Assembly: GCF_014196495.1 (NCBI RefSeq)
Contig: NZ_JACIDT010000006.1
Location: forward strand, 1-64,000
DNA from: Sphingobium jiangsuense
Lineage (GTDB): Bacteria > Pseudomonadota > Alphaproteobacteria > Sphingomonadales > Sphingomonadaceae
DNA: 64,000 bases
Reading direction: 5' to 3'
The translations under genes were made by a program, and so were the position numbers. Under the pieces are notes generated by a model. It worked only from the letters and a program-made list of their open reading frames with translations. It ran no database searches and was not told the DNA's origin. Shown here one piece after another: positions 7,145-16,783 of this stretch (its first letter is position 1; each line of letters opens with the position of its first letter).

Positions 7145-8194
7145 GTGAACAGCAGGCCGCATATCGCCATTGACGCGATGGGCGGCGACGAGGGCGTGCG
7201 CGTGATGATGGCGGGCATCGCGGAAGCTCGTCGTCGCCATGATGGCCTGCGCTTCAAGCTGTTCGGAGACGAGGCGCGGATCAAGGCCGCGCTCGACAAC
7301 CACCCCAATCTGCGCGCCGCTTCGGAGATCCTCCATTGCGACGGAGTGGTCGACGGCAATGAAAAGCCGGCGGTCGCGATCCGCAAGGCCAAGTCCACAT
7401 CGATGGGTCTTGCCATTCAGGCGGTCAAGAAAGGCGACGCCGGCGCCGCTGTTTCGGCGGGCAATACCGGCGCGCTGATGGCGATGGCCAAGCTGGCGCT
7501 GCGCACCATGCCGGGCATCGACCGGCCCGCGCTCGCCGCGCTGCTGCCGACGCTGGGCGCCAATGACGTGGTGATGCTCGATCTGGGCGCCAACACCGAA
7601 TGCGACACCCGCAACCTCGTCCAGTTCGCCGTCATGGGGGCGGCCTATGCGCGCGTCGCGATGGACCTTGAACGGCCGCGCGTGCGCCTGCTCAACATCG
7701 GCACCGAAGAGTTGAAGGGCACCGACGAGATCCGCGAGGCCGCCGCGATCCTGCGCGGCCATGCCGATCTGGCGATGAGCTTCGACGGCTTCACCGAGGG
7801 CGACAAGCTGGCGAGCGGCGAGGCGGACGTGATCGTCAGCGACGGCTTTTCCGGCAATGTCGCGCTGAAGACGGCGGAGGGCACCGCGCGCTTCGTCACC
7901 GACCTGCTGCGCCGCGCCTTCACCAGCTCTGTGCGCTCGAAGATCGGCTTCCTGATTTCCAAACCGGCGATGCATCTGCTGCGCCATCATCTCGACCCCA
8001 ATGTCCATAATGGCGCGGTCTTCCTTGGCCTCAACGGCGTGGTGGTGAAGAGCCACGGCGGCGCCAATGCGACCGGCGTCGCCAATGCAGTGCATGTGGC
8101 CGCTCGCCTGGTTGAGGAAAACATCACCGAGCGCATCGCGAGCGACATCGCCCGCATCAACACATTCGGTAAAGCGGAGGCGGTTGCACAATGA
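7145..8194 (+). CDS. plsX: phosphate acyltransferase PlsX
   Basis: PlsX converts acyl-ACP and phosphate to acyl-phosphate, the acyl donor for PlsY in glycerolipid synthesis. This 349-residue protein shows the family N-terminus [12 protein letters not shown], the [11 protein letters not shown] loop (about residues 107-117), [11 protein letters not shown] and VSDGFSGNV. It starts at GTG 7145, five bases after AGGGGA. The downstream fabH start overlaps its stop (ATGA), giving translational coupling of phospholipid and fatty acid initiation genes. It acts peripherally at the inner membrane. Confidence 0.97.
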   Translation: MNSRPHIAIDAMGGDEGVRVMMAGIAEARRRHDGLRFKLFGDEARIKAALDNHPNLRAASEILHCDGVVDGNEKPAVAIRKAKSTSMGLAIQAVKKGDAGAAVSAGNTGALMAMAKLALRTMPGIDRPALAALLPTLGANDVVMLDLGANTECDTRNLVQFAVMGAAYARVAMDLERPRVRLLNIGTEELKGTDEIREAAAILRGHADLAMSFDGFTEGDKLASGEADVIVSDGFSGNVALKTAEGTARFVTDLLRRAFTSSVRSKIGFLISKPAMHLLRHHLDPNVHNGAVFLGLNGVVVKSHGGANATGVANAVHVAARLVEENITERIASDIARINTFGKAEAVAQ

Positions 8195-9159
8195 TTCGGC
8201 GCGCTGTTGTTCTGGGCACCGGCTCGGCATTGCCCGCCCGCGCCGTCAGCAATGACGAACTGGCTGGCCAGGTCGACACCAGCGACGAATGGATCCGGGA
8301 ACGCACGGGCATCCGCACCCGCTACATCGCCGGGGAGGGAGAGACGACCTCGACGCTCGCCACCGGCGCGGCGCGGCAGGCGCTCGACGCGGCCGGGCTG
8401 GAGGCGTCGGACATCGACCTCATCATCCTGGCGACGGCGACGCCGGACCAGACCTTTCCCGCCACCGCGACCAAGGTGCAGGCGGATCTGGGCATTGCCG
8501 ATTGCGTGGCGTTCGACGTCGCGGCGGTGTGTTCCGGTTTCCTCTACGCGGTGACGGTCGCGGACAGCATGATCCGGTCCGGCGCGGCCAATCGCGCGCT
8601 GGTGATCGGCTCGGAAACCTTCAGCCGCATATTGGACTGGGAAGATCGCGGCACCTGCGTGCTGTTCGGCGACGGCGCGGGCGCGATGGTGCTGGCCGCC
8701 GAGGAGAGCGAAAACGGCGAGCGCGGCATATTGGCCGCGAAGCTGCACGCGGACGGGCGCCACAACCAGCTGCTCTATGTCGACGGCGGCCCTTCGACCA
8801 CCGGCACCGTGGGCAAGCTGCGGATGAAGGGGCAGGAGGTGTTCCGTCACGCCGTCGTCAATCTGGCGTCGGTGTTGCAGGAAGTGCTCGCGCTGGCGGA
8901 CATGACCGCGGCCGATATCGACTGGGTCGTCCCGCATCAGGCCAATGCCCGCATCCTTGAGGGCACCGCGCGCAAGCTGGGGCTGGCGCGGGAAAAGGTC
9001 GTGATGACGGTGGACCAGCACGCGAACACGTCCGCGGCCTCCGTCCCGCTCGCCTTCGATCTGGCGGTGCGCGACGGGCGCATCAAGCGGGGTGATGTGG
9101 TGGTGATGGAGGCGATGGGCGGCGGGTTTACCTGGGGCGCCTGTCTGCTCCGCTACTAG
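8191..9159 (+). CDS. fabH: 3-oxoacyl-ACP synthase III FabH
   Basis: FabH condenses acetyl-CoA with malonyl-ACP to start fatty acid synthesis. The 322-residue protein has the thiolase-fold catalytic triad Cys114 (AAVCSGF), His249 (VPHQANARI) and Asn279 ([10 protein letters not shown]), and the N-terminal [11 protein letters not shown] motif. Its ATG overlaps the plsX stop by four bases. A short GC hairpin (9203-9221) follows the gene. Length and residues are all normal. Confidence 0.97.
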   Translation: MIRRAVVLGTGSALPARAVSNDELAGQVDTSDEWIRERTGIRTRYIAGEGETTSTLATGAARQALDAAGLEASDIDLIILATATPDQTFPATATKVQADLGIADCVAFDVAAVCSGFLYAVTVADSMIRSGAANRALVIGSETFSRILDWEDRGTCVLFGDGAGAMVLAAEESENGERGILAAKLHADGRHNQLLYVDGGPSTTGTVGKLRMKGQEVFRHAVVNLASVLQEVLALADMTAADIDWVVPHQANARILEGTARKLGLAREKVVMTVDQHANTSAASVPLAFDLAVRDGRIKRGDVVVMEAMGGGFTWGACLLRY

Positions 9160-9202
9160 GAGAAATGTAAAATCCGGTCAATTTGTGCCTATGTGGTTCG
9201 CC

Positions 9203-9221
9203 GGGGCCTGGTGGAGGCCCC
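9203..9221. terminator. GC hairpin downstream of fabH, possible terminator
   Basis: GGGGCCT (9203-9209) pairs with AGGCCCC (9215-9221) over a five-base loop, 43 bases after the fabH stop. There is no T tract, so it would be a weak or factor-assisted terminator, or simply a hairpin separating fabH from ihfA. Confidence 0.35.
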
Positions 9222-9297
9222 TGAAAACCTTGCAACTTGATCGTTGTTCGGGAATGTGGGCCCAAGTGGACCGAATTAGTGAGAGGTGGGGTGGTGT

Positions 9298-9594
9298 ATG
9301 GCGGAAATTGGCACGTTGACGAGGGCGGACCTGGCCGAGACGATGAATGCGAGGATAGGTCTCTCTCGCGCTGAATCGGCCAAGCTGGTGGAGCAGATCA
9401 TCGACCTGATGTGCGACGCGCTGGCCGATGGCGAGAATGTCAAGATTTCCGGCTTCGGCACCTTCGTGCTGCGCGACAAGAACCGCCGCATCGGCCGCAA
9501 TCCCAAGACGGGCGTGGAAGTTCCCATCGAGGCGCGGCGCGTGCTGACCTTCCGGCCCAGCCAGATCATGCGGGAACAGGTCGCCCGCGACTGA
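9298..9594 (+). CDS. ihfA: integration host factor subunit alpha
   Basis: This is a DNA-bending nucleoid protein, half of the IHF heterodimer. The 98-residue sequence shows the HU/IHF fold: N-terminal helices ([19 protein letters not shown]), the [14 protein letters not shown] strand region (about residues 47-60) and the [12 protein letters not shown] arm whose proline intercalates in DNA (about 62-74). Start 9298 (MAEIGT) is preferred to 9286 on homology; GAGAGGTGGGG lies upstream. Followed by a MerR-type gene, the standard alphaproteobacterial order. Confidence 0.95.
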   Translation: MAEIGTLTRADLAETMNARIGLSRAESAKLVEQIIDLMCDALADGENVKISGFGTFVLRDKNRRIGRNPKTGVEVPIEARRVLTFRPSQIMREQVARD

Positions 9595-9672
9595 GTTTTC
9601 GGGCAGGCGGCGTCCCGCGCTGATACGCCATGGCGCTATTAGTGTTGACCGATCCATGGGGATAGGTGCAAC

Positions 9673-10092
9673 ATGATCGCCATGGCAAAGCAGGACGGCG
9701 CCTTTCTGACTATCGGTGAACTGGCCGAAGAACTGGGCGTACCCCATCATATATTACGCTATTGGGAAAGCCGCTTTCCGGCGCTGCGTCCGTTGCAGCG
9801 CGCAGGAAACCGGCGCTATTATCGTCCCGACGATGTTGAACTGGCCCGCGCCATTCATCGCCTGCTTAATGTGGAAGGCTATACCGTGAAGGGCGCGCAG
9901 CAGGCGCTTGCCGCAAAGGGGGCGCCGCAGCGGGCTGCGGAGCTTTCGCTGCCGCCGGAGGATGCCGGGCCGGAGAGTGCGGCGGAGGCGGATATGCTGC
10001 CACCCACGCGCATCGCCGCCAATGCGCAGGTGCTGGGCAGGCTGACAGCTATTCAGGAAAAGCTCCGCACCGCGCTCGACACCAAGGGGTGA
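9673..10092 (+). CDS. MerR family transcriptional regulator
   Basis: This 139-residue regulator has an N-terminal MerR winged HTH (about residues 11-80): LTIGELAEELGVPHHILRYWE followed by a wing with GNRRYYRPDDVELA and the helix IHRLLNVEGYTVKGAQQAL. The C-terminus is short, with no metal-binding cysteines, so an effector is not evident. This is the conserved MerR protein usually found next to ihfA in alphaproteobacteria; its targets are unknown. Its transcription may be coupled to ihfA, 78 bases upstream. Confidence 0.9.
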   Translation: MIAMAKQDGAFLTIGELAEELGVPHHILRYWESRFPALRPLQRAGNRRYYRPDDVELARAIHRLLNVEGYTVKGAQQALAAKGAPQRAAELSLPPEDAGPESAAEADMLPPTRIAANAQVLGRLTAIQEKLRTALDTKG

Positions 10093-10178
10093 GCGGGGCG
10101 TATGCATGAGGCGCGGATAGTCGCGTCACGGTTGATCGAAAGTCCGTTTTGGGGTGGAGAGCGGACTTCCGCCTTTAC

Positions 10179-10256
10179 CGTCACCCCAGTGAAGGCTGGG
10201 GTCGCAGGCCATGCCGCGCGCCGCCTCGTGAGATGCCAGCCTTCGCTGGCATGACG
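10179..10256. repeat. REP-like dispersed palindromic repeat, copy 1
   Basis: This is a 78-base element bounded by CGTCA and TGACG. It contains two hairpins: CACCCCAGTGAAGGCTGGGGT and GATGCCAGCCTTCGCTGGCAT, with a variable GC-rich linker. Two related copies occur at 16022-16093 and 20830-20905, both inverted relative to this one. It lies in the 237-base gap between the convergent merR and sixA-like genes; nothing else is recognisable there. Confidence 0.7.
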
Positions 10257-10329
10257 GGATAGGAATGGCAAGGATTGGTTGAAAGCCATCATCCGTTTGC
10301 GGCTATACCCAGCCACCACCGCCACCCCC

Positions 10330-10872
10330 TCAATGATCCGGGCCAAACCTGGGGTCGAGGTCGCGTGGGCGGGTCAGGGTGTCGAGACGCGCGCCGGCGC
10401 CGGGGACGAGCGTTTCCCAGCCGTCGCCCGGCCAGCTCATCTGCGCGAGGCAGGCGGTGGGGAATTTCGCCTCGACGATATCGCGCAGCGGCGACGTGCC
10501 GTCATCGGCGACCAGATCGAGGATCAGGTCCTCCAGCCCCGGATTATGGCCGACCAGCATCAGATGATCGACCGACGCGGCGGTTTCGTGGATGACGTCG
10601 AGCAGCGTGGAGAAGGAGGCGAGGTAGATGCGCTGGTCCCATACCGGCTCGATCACACGGCCCAGCCCCTCGAAAAAGCTGTCCAGCGTCTGCGTCACCC
10701 GCGCGGCGGGGGAAGCGATCAGGCGATCCGCCTTCAGCCCCATCGCCTTTGCCCTGCTGCCCATCGCGCGCGCGGCCTTGCGGCCCTTTTCGTTGAGCGG
10801 GCGGTCGAAATCGCGGGCGACCGCATCATCCCATGACGATTTCGCGTGACGCAACAAGGTGAGGGTTTTCAT
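10330..10872 (-). CDS. histidine phosphatase family protein (SixA-like)
   Basis: This 180-residue member of the histidine phosphatase branch carries the RHG-type motif as LLRHAKSSWDD at residues 6-16 (nucleophile His9) and the second catalytic histidine in LVGHNPGLED (about residue 110). Small RHG proteins of this form resemble SixA, which dephosphorylates histidine phosphotransfer proteins, but the substrate here is unproven. Its ATG overlaps the stop of the upstream helicase gene by four bases, so the two are co-expressed. Confidence 0.85.
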   Translation of the reverse strand: MKTLTLLRHAKSSWDDAVARDFDRPLNEKGRKAARAMGSRAKAMGLKADRLIASPAARVTQTLDSFFEGLGRVIEPVWDQRIYLASFSTLLDVIHETAASVDHLMLVGHNPGLEDLILDLVADDGTSPLRDIVEAKFPTACLAQMSWPGDGWETLVPGAGARLDTLTRPRDLDPRFGPDH

Positions 10873-13622
10873 ATCTGCTTCATTCCCGATTCCCCCGTCT
10901 GATGCACCAACGGGGTTGCAAATCCAAGTCGTTCGCTGACCGAAATTACCGCCTCGTCCAGCGTCATCCGGCGGATGGGGACATTGGCGGGGAAGGCGCT
11001 GAGCAGGCGGCTGGGCATCGCCGCGGACAGGATGACGAAGCTGCCCCGGTCGTCGGCGCGGCGGATCAGCCGCCCGAACGCCTGCGCCAGGCGCGCGCGG
11101 ATGAGGGCGTCGTCATAGGCGTTGCCGCCGCCTTGCCCCTGCGCGGCGAGCTTGCGGGCGGCGTGCAGCACGGTGGGCTTGGACCACGGCACGCCCTCCA
11201 TCACCAGCAGGCGCAGTGAATGGCCCGGCACGTCCACCCCGTCGCGCAGCGCATCGGTGCCGAGCAGCGACGCGCGCATGTCGTCGCGGAAGATATCGAC
11301 CAGCGTGCCGGTGTCGATCGGATCGACATGCTGCGCATAGAGCGGCAGCGAGGCGCGGGCGAGCCGGTCGGCGATGCGCGCATGCACCGCGCGCAGGCGG
11401 CGGATCGCGGTGAACAGGCCCAGCGTGCCGCCCTGCGCCGCCTCGATCAGCCGCGCATAAGCCGCCGCCAGCGCGCCGATATCGCCGCGTTTGATGTCGG
11501 TGACGATCAGCACCTCGGCCTGCGACGCATAGTCGAACGGGCTGGCCGCCTCGAACCGGATCGGCGCGGCGCCGACATGCGGCGCGCCGCTGCGCGCTTC
11601 GGCGGTCGGCCAGTGTCCGTCGCCGCCGCGCAGCGTGGCGGAGGTGAGGACGACGCCATGGGCGGGCTTCAGCACCGTTTGCGCGAAGGGGCGGGTCGGG
11701 TCGAGCCAGTGGCGATGCAGGCCGATATCATATTCGCGCCCCTCATAGCGATCGACCGCCAGCCAATCGACGAAATCCGGGTCGTTGGGCCCGCCGATCC
11801 GCGCCAGCATCGCGAGCCAGCCGGACACCAGATCGGCCCGCCAGCCCAGCGAGGCGATCGCGCCCTCTATCCGCGCGCGGGCGGGGCCGTCCATCCAGTC
11901 GGGCCCTTCGGCAAGGATCGCCTCCAGCCTTTTGCCCAGATGGTTGAGCGGGCGCAGCAGCGCGTCGAGCGCCTGCGCGGCCTCCATCGCCGCCTCGACC
12001 AGATCGCCGTCGGGTTCGGCCAACTCGGTTTCGAGGCCATAGCCGGCATCGACATCGGCCTTGCCGTCCTCGGCGCGGGCGAAGACGTGGGACCGGCATG
12101 CGGCAAGCAACTTTTCCAGCGGACCGAAAGGCTCGCCGCCGGTCACGCGCTTCAGCCAATCGTCGGACGGGAGCGAGGTCGCGGCCTCGCGCGCCTGCTC
12201 GATCGCCCGCGCCCCTTCGCCGTCATAGCTTGTCACGTCGGCGAGGCGGGCGGCAAGGCCCCGGCGACGGCCGCGCGAGCTTCCCTCCGGCCCGATCACC
12301 CAGCGGCGCAGCTCGATCGCCTCCTGCCCGGTCAGCGCGAGGGCGAAGGTGGAATCGGCGGCGTCGAAGATATGATGGCCTTCGTCGAAGATCATGCGGG
12401 TGGGGATATTGCCGCTCTCCCGTCCGCGCGCGGCGTTGATCATCACCAGCGCATGATTGGCGATGACGATATCGGCATGGGCCGACGCGCGCACGCCATG
12501 CTCGATGAAGCATTTGCGATAATGCGGGCACCCGGCATAGATGCACTCGCCGCGCCGGTCGGTCAGCGCAGTCGAGCCGTTGCGGCGGAACAGCGTCGGC
12601 AGCCAGCCGGGCAGGTCGCCGCCCACCATGTCGCCGTCCTTGCTGTAGGAAGCCCAGCGCGCGGCCAGTTGCGCGAGGATCGCGGCGCGCCCGGTAAAGC
12701 CGCCTTGCAGCGCATCCTCCAGATTCAGCAGGCAGAGATAATTTTCCCGCCCCTTGCGCACCACGACGCGGCCCGTCCGCTTCCCTGTGGGGGGATCGGG
12801 CAGGCGCAGGGTTTCGGCGTCGAGCTGCCGTTGCAACGCCTTGGTATAGGTGGAAATCCACACGGTGCCGCCGGATTGCTCGGCCCAGAGCGAGGCGGGT
12901 GCGAGATAGCCCAGCGTCTTGCCGATGCCGGTGCCTGCCTCGGCCAGCACCATATTGGGCCGGTCGCGATGCTGGCGCGGGGCGAAGCCGGCGCCGACGG
13001 CGAGCGCATAGTCGCGCTGGCCGGGCCGGGTTTCCGCATTGGCGCCGGTCAGGCCGGAGAGGCGCTCCCCTATCTCCTCGGGCGTCAGCGCGACCGGGCG
13101 CGGGGCGGGGCGGGGCGCTTCCTCCTCCCATTCGGGCAGGCGGGAAAAGAGCCAGCGTTCGCCCTGCTCTGGCCGGGGGATTGCGGAAGCGACCAGCGGC
13201 GCCCACGACCAGCGCAGCCGGTGGAGCGATTGCGCAGCGGTCCATGCGCCTTCGCGCTCCGGCCAGGGGGCATCGCCCGCGACCTGCTCCAGCAGCAGCC
13301 GGGTAGCCTCGCTCAGCAGCGCGGGCACGTCCTGCTCGCGCTGCGGCGGGGAAAGGCCGACCGCTTCGGCCAGCCCCTTGGGCGTGGGCACGAGGAAACG
13401 GGCGGGGAAAAGGAAGGCCCACAGTTCCAGCAGGTCGAGCCCGGACAGATCGCCATAGCCCAGCCGCTGCCCGGTCAGCGGCGCGTTGAGCAGCAGCACC
13501 GGCGTTTCGGCGGCGCGGGCGACGGCTTCCCCCCGCGAAACGGCGCGGGTGCTTTCGCCGTCATGAAGCCAGACGCCGGCATGGCTGGCATGCAGCGCGG
13601 GAAGGGGAGGAAGAGCGATCAC
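10869..13622 (-). CDS. ATP-dependent DNA helicase, DinG/XPD-like
   Basis: This 917-residue superfamily 2 helicase has an N-terminal family-specific region of about 200 residues, then Walker A (EAGTGIGKTLGYLAP, about residue 225), cysteines around NYLCLL and CIYAGCPHYRKC that fit an XPD-type iron-sulphur cluster (about 290-380), a DEGH box (IFDEGHHIFDAAD, about 415) and C-terminal motifs (GTDALRDGVDVPG; QAFGRLIRRADD). It should unwind 5'-tailed DNA or R-loops in repair. It starts at GTG 13622. It overlaps the downstream sixA-like gene. Confidence 0.9.
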   Translation of the reverse strand: MIALPPLPALHASHAGVWLHDGESTRAVSRGEAVARAAETPVLLLNAPLTGQRLGYGDLSGLDLLELWAFLFPARFLVPTPKGLAEAVGLSPPQREQDVPALLSEATRLLLEQVAGDAPWPEREGAWTAAQSLHRLRWSWAPLVASAIPRPEQGERWLFSRLPEWEEEAPRPAPRPVALTPEEIGERLSGLTGANAETRPGQRDYALAVGAGFAPRQHRDRPNMVLAEAGTGIGKTLGYLAPASLWAEQSGGTVWISTYTKALQRQLDAETLRLPDPPTGKRTGRVVVRKGRENYLCLLNLEDALQGGFTGRAAILAQLAARWASYSKDGDMVGGDLPGWLPTLFRRNGSTALTDRRGECIYAGCPHYRKCFIEHGVRASAHADIVIANHALVMINAARGRESGNIPTRMIFDEGHHIFDAADSTFALALTGQEAIELRRWVIGPEGSSRGRRRGLAARLADVTSYDGEGARAIEQAREAATSLPSDDWLKRVTGGEPFGPLEKLLAACRSHVFARAEDGKADVDAGYGLETELAEPDGDLVEAAMEAAQALDALLRPLNHLGKRLEAILAEGPDWMDGPARARIEGAIASLGWRADLVSGWLAMLARIGGPNDPDFVDWLAVDRYEGREYDIGLHRHWLDPTRPFAQTVLKPAHGVVLTSATLRGGDGHWPTAEARSGAPHVGAAPIRFEAASPFDYASQAEVLIVTDIKRGDIGALAAAYARLIEAAQGGTLGLFTAIRRLRAVHARIADRLARASLPLYAQHVDPIDTGTLVDIFRDDMRASLLGTDALRDGVDVPGHSLRLLVMEGVPWSKPTVLHAARKLAAQGQGGGNAYDDALIRARLAQAFGRLIRRADDRGSFVILSAAMPSRLLSAFPANVPIRRMTLDEAVISVSERLGFATPLVHQTGESGMKQI

Positions 13623-13627
13623 GCCCC

Positions 13628-13670
13628 CGCTCTAGACGCTATCCGGCTCCGATGGAACCGGATTAGAGCG
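13628..13670. repeat. TAGAGC-bounded palindrome upstream of the helicase
   Basis: CGCTCTA (13628-13634) is mirrored by TAGAGCG (13664-13670), with an inner CCGG/CCGG hairpin. It sits immediately upstream of the helicase start and shares its TAGAGC ends with palindromes at 14267, 36242 and 63466, so it is probably one member of a dispersed intergenic family. Confidence 0.45.
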
Positions 13671-13723
13671 CGGATGACCCGCTTTGCCGCTCCGGCCTAT
13701 TTTCGCGATGTGGGGGAATGCGA

Positions 13724-14149
13724 TCAGCCGATGCCCCGGCGGCCGAAGCCTCCGGCGGGGCGCAGGGGCCGCGCCAGCGGCGACGGGATGCCCGCTTCCC
13801 GGCGGCGGGGCGGAGCGGCGGCGGGCGCCTGTTGCTCAGCACGGGCCTGCGCCAGCCTGTCGTGCAGCGGGCCGTCATGCAGCTCCAGCGGGAAGCGCGC
13901 GCCGAAGCGGTCCTCCTCGGCCCACATCACCGTCGCATAGACGACCTGCCCCGCATATTCGATCTGGAACGGCGATCCCTTGGGCAGCGTCGTGCCGATG
14001 ATCAGCGCGCCCTGCTCGGTCAGGTTGGCCAGCGAGGCTTCGGCCGGGCTGGAAAGAACGCTGGTGATCGTCACCGGAATATCGACCGCGATGCGGCCCG
14101 CCCGGCGATCATGGGCGGCGGCGGAGGCATGGGGAAGGGCGTGTGTCAT
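13724..14149 (-). CDS. PilZ domain protein
   Basis: This 141-residue protein has an apparent PilZ fold (about residues 14-95): the basic motif DRRAGRIAVDIPVTI resembles the RxxxR element, followed by the SLANLTEQGALI segment corresponding to the D/NxSxxG motif, here NLTEQG. PilZ proteins bind cyclic di-GMP, but the degenerate second motif leaves binding uncertain. The C-terminal 40 residues are Pro/Arg/Gly-rich and disordered. Start 14149 (MTHALPH) is chosen; longer starts would run into a palindromic repeat. Stands alone between lysK and the helicase. Confidence 0.75.
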   Translation of the reverse strand: MTHALPHASAAAHDRRAGRIAVDIPVTITSVLSSPAEASLANLTEQGALIIGTTLPKGSPFQIEYAGQVVYATVMWAEEDRFGARFPLELHDGPLHDRLAQARAEQQAPAAAPPRRREAGIPSPLARPLRPAGGFGRRGIG

Positions 14150-14266
14150 GGTTAGCCCGATATAGCCCGTCGGGGTTAATCGCCGGTAAAGCATGATGAA
14201 CGCGTTCCGGCCGCGCTTATTATCGGATAGGATCAGTTTTGGCTTAAAATCCCGGCACGCGCCCGC

Positions 14267-14307
14267 TAGAGCGGTGGCCCGATCAGAGTGAATCGGTCGC
14301 CGCTCTA
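14267..14307. repeat. TAGAGC-bounded hairpin repeat
   Basis: A near-perfect 17-base stem runs from TAGAGCGGTGGCCCGAT to ATCGGTCGCCGCTCTA with a short loop. It lies in the 258-base intergenic region between the divergent PilZ and lysK genes. There is no T tract, so it looks like a dispersed palindrome rather than a terminator. The rest of the gap shows no gene. Confidence 0.5.
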
Positions 14308-14408
14308 ATTTTGTTTTCCGCATTCTGCGAGCCGTCGGCTGTTCCAGCCAACTTCAGAATGCTCTAAGGGGGGGCGCAGAAATTCAAGACAAGAGAAAAG
14401 TTCCGATC

Positions 14409-16010
14409 ATGACCGTTGCCACCGTTTCCACCCCCGAACTGCGCGAAGCCGCCCTGGCCTCCAAGGCCTGGCCCTTTGAGGAAGCGCGCAAGGTCGTGAA
14501 ACGGTTGGGCGGGACGGTGCCCGAAAAAGGCTATGCCTTGTTCGAAACCGGCTATGGCCCGTCGGGCCTGCCGCATATCGGCACCTTCAACGAGGTGTTG
14601 CGCACCACCATGGTCCGCCGCGCGTTCGAGGCGATGTCGGACGTGCCGACCCGGCTTATCGCCTTTTCCGACGACATGGACGGCCTGCGCAAGGTGCCCG
14701 ACAACGTCCCGAATCAGGCGATGCTGCGCGGGCATCTGGGCAAGCCGCTGACCGCCATTCCCGACCCGTTCGGCAAGTTCGAAAGCTTCGCCCATCACAA
14801 CAACGCGATGCTGCGGGAATTCCTCGACCGCTTCGGCTTCGACTATGAATTCCGCTCCTCGACCGAGCAATATCGCTCCGGCGCGTTCGACGATGCGCTG
14901 CGCGGCGTGCTCCGCCACTATCAGGCGATCATGGATATCATGCTGCCGACGCTGCGGGCCGAGCGCGCGGCGACCTATTCCCCGGTGCTGCCGGTCAGCC
15001 CGAAATCCGGCATCGTGCTTCAGGTGCCGGTCGAGGTGGTGGACGCCGAAAAGGGCCTGATCCGCTTCGAGGACGAAGGCGAGACGATCGAGCATTGCAT
15101 ATTGTCGGGCGGCGCCAAGCTGCAATGGAAGGTCGACTGGGCGATGCGCTGGGTCGCGCTCGGCGTCGATTACGAGATGTACGGCAAGGACCTGACCGAC
15201 AGCGGCGTGCAGTCCGGCAAGATCGCGCAGGTGCTGGGCGGCCGCAAGCCGGAAGGGCTGATCTACGAACTCTTCCTCGATGCGAAGGGCGAGAAGATAT
15301 CCAAGTCCAAGGGCAACGGCCTTTCCCTTGAGGAATGGCTGACCTATGGCAGCGAGGAAAGCCTTGCCTTCTATGCCTATCGCGAGCCGAAAAGCGCCAA
15401 GCAGCTGCATATCGGCGTCATTCCGCGCGCGGTCGACGAATATGAGCAGTTCCGCGGCAATTATGCCGGGCAGCCGCTCGACAAGAAGCTGGGTAACCCC
15501 GTCCACCATATCCACAATGGCGCGGTCCCGGCCGAGGCGCTGCCGGTCAGCTACGGCCTGCTGCTGAACCTTGTCGGCGTGATGGGCGCGGATGCGACCG
15601 CCGATCAGGTCTGGGCCTATCTCGCCAATTATGTGCCCAACGCCTCGTCCGACACCTATCCGCAGCTTGCGGGCCTTGTCGGCAATGCGCTCGCCTATAA
15701 TCGCGATTTCATCGCTCCGACGCTGAAGCGGCGCGCGCCCGACGAAAATGAGGCGGCGGCGCTGCGGGAGCTGGACGCGCAACTGGCGGCGCTGCCGGAC
15801 GATGCCTCCGCCGAGGAGATCCAGAACATCGTCTACACCATCGGCAAGGACCCGCATTACGGGTTCGAGCAGCTGCGCGACTGGTTCAAGGCGCTGTACC
15901 AGACCCTGCTGGGCGCCGATCAGGGCCCGCGCATGGGCAGCTTCATCGCGCTTTACGGGGTGGAAAACAGCCGCCGCCTGATCGCGCAGGCGCTCGACAA
16001 GGCAGGCTGA
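14409..16010 (+). CDS. lysK: lysyl-tRNA synthetase, class I
   Basis: This 533-residue enzyme charges tRNA-Lys. It is the class I, archaeal-type LysRS rather than the usual class II LysS: the Rossmann-fold signature HIGT is at residues 56-59 (SGLPHIGTFNEV) and the KMSKS loop appears as KISKS at 296-300 (GEKISKSKGNG). The C-terminus is helical, as expected for the anticodon-binding part. Such enzymes occur in archaea, spirochaetes and many alphaproteobacteria. The start at ATG 14409 follows an AGAGAAAAG tract. Confidence 0.95.
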   Translation: MTVATVSTPELREAALASKAWPFEEARKVVKRLGGTVPEKGYALFETGYGPSGLPHIGTFNEVLRTTMVRRAFEAMSDVPTRLIAFSDDMDGLRKVPDNVPNQAMLRGHLGKPLTAIPDPFGKFESFAHHNNAMLREFLDRFGFDYEFRSSTEQYRSGAFDDALRGVLRHYQAIMDIMLPTLRAERAATYSPVLPVSPKSGIVLQVPVEVVDAEKGLIRFEDEGETIEHCILSGGAKLQWKVDWAMRWVALGVDYEMYGKDLTDSGVQSGKIAQVLGGRKPEGLIYELFLDAKGEKISKSKGNGLSLEEWLTYGSEESLAFYAYREPKSAKQLHIGVIPRAVDEYEQFRGNYAGQPLDKKLGNPVHHIHNGAVPAEALPVSYGLLLNLVGVMGADATADQVWAYLANYVPNASSDTYPQLAGLVGNALAYNRDFIAPTLKRRAPDENEAAALRELDAQLAALPDDASAEEIQNIVYTIGKDPHYGFEQLRDWFKALYQTLLGADQGPRMGSFIALYGVENSRRLIAQALDKAG

Positions 16011-16021
16011 GCGGTCCCTCT

Positions 16022-16093
16022 CGCGGCGCAGGCCGGCATCTCAGGAGACGGCGTGCGACATGGCCTAAAACCCCAGCCTGCGCCGGGGTGACG
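16022..16093. repeat. REP-like dispersed palindromic repeat, copy 2
   Basis: Related to the element at 10179 but in opposite orientation: GCGCAGGCCGGCATCTCA at one side and CCCCAGCCTGCGCCGGGGTGACG at the other. The left end lacks the CGTCA boundary, so this copy is truncated or diverged there. It follows the lysK stop by 12 bases. Confidence 0.6.
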
Positions 16094-16115
16094 GTGTAGA
16101 AGATAGCCATCAACG

Positions 16116-16150
16116 AAAACCCTCCCCGAAGCGCGAGGCGCCGGGGAGGG
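16116..16150 (-). terminator. intrinsic terminator of the first rcnB-like gene
   Basis: CCCTCCCCG (16120-16128) pairs with CGGGGAGGG (16142-16150). Read on the minus strand the stem is followed by TTTT (16119-16116). It lies 20 bases beyond the stop of the minus-strand gene ending at 16171, a good rho-independent terminator. Confidence 0.75.
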
Positions 16151-16170
16151 CAATCTGTTCGGATATCCGC

Positions 16171-16656
16171 TTACCAGAAGAAGCCGCGATGCACTTCCAT
16201 CACGCGGCCGGTGCGGATGTTGACCAGCAGCACGTCGTCATAATGGCGGACCCAGCGCAGGTTGGATGCGACCGGACGCAGGCGGTAGCGTTGCGGGTCG
16301 GCTATGTAATAGCGGGGCGCGTAATAGCTGGCGCCGATGCGCGCGCCCGTATTCCAGCGCTGATAGCGGAACGGGGCCTTCCAGTTGCCTCGTGCATAGA
16401 CGGAACGGTGGCTCTGCCGATATTCGCGCAGCTCGCGGTCATAATCGCGCCGCGCGTCGCGCACGTCACGCCGCTCCTCGCGGATGTCGCGGCGATCGCC
16501 CTGGCGATAGGCCCGGTTGAGATCCCGCTGTTCCTTCTGCAGATCCTTCCTGGCGTCCCGCACGTCGCGCGCGCTCTGGGCGGACGCGGCGACCGGGATC
16601 GCGGCGACCGGAACGACGACGGTGGCCATCAGTACCGACAGGATCATCTTGCGCAT
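16171..16656 (-). CDS. RcnB-like periplasmic protein
   Basis: This 161-residue exported protein has a signal peptide (MRKMILSVLMATVVVPVAAI, cleavage near AASAQS), a long charged helix of RDVRD/RRD repeats (about residues 30-75) and a C-terminal RcnB-type domain: YRLRPVASNLRWVRHYDDVLLVN then RTGRVMEVHRGFFW. RcnB is known as a nickel/cobalt homeostasis accessory protein in E. coli, but for this alphaproteobacterial form the metal role is only inferred. ATG 16656 follows GGAG by seven bases. A paralogue lies at 17608-18591. Confidence 0.75.
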   Translation of the reverse strand: MRKMILSVLMATVVVPVAAIPVAASAQSARDVRDARKDLQKEQRDLNRAYRQGDRRDIREERRDVRDARRDYDRELREYRQSHRSVYARGNWKAPFRYQRWNTGARIGASYYAPRYYIADPQRYRLRPVASNLRWVRHYDDVLLVNIRTGRVMEVHRGFFW

Positions 16657-16783
16657 AAAACACTCCATAACAGTCATCAAATGATCGACCGTCCCCGTGT
16701 CGTGTCGATGATGCCATTATGGGCGAGTCGGCCTGAACCGGTTGAAAATGGCCGATTCAGTCAAATGAAAGATTTGAAGGCGC

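Noticed and set aside
11220..13940. A 906-codon plus-strand open frame
   Set aside because: It is antisense to the DinG-like helicase and shows only low-complexity Arg/Gly/Ala sequence with no motif.
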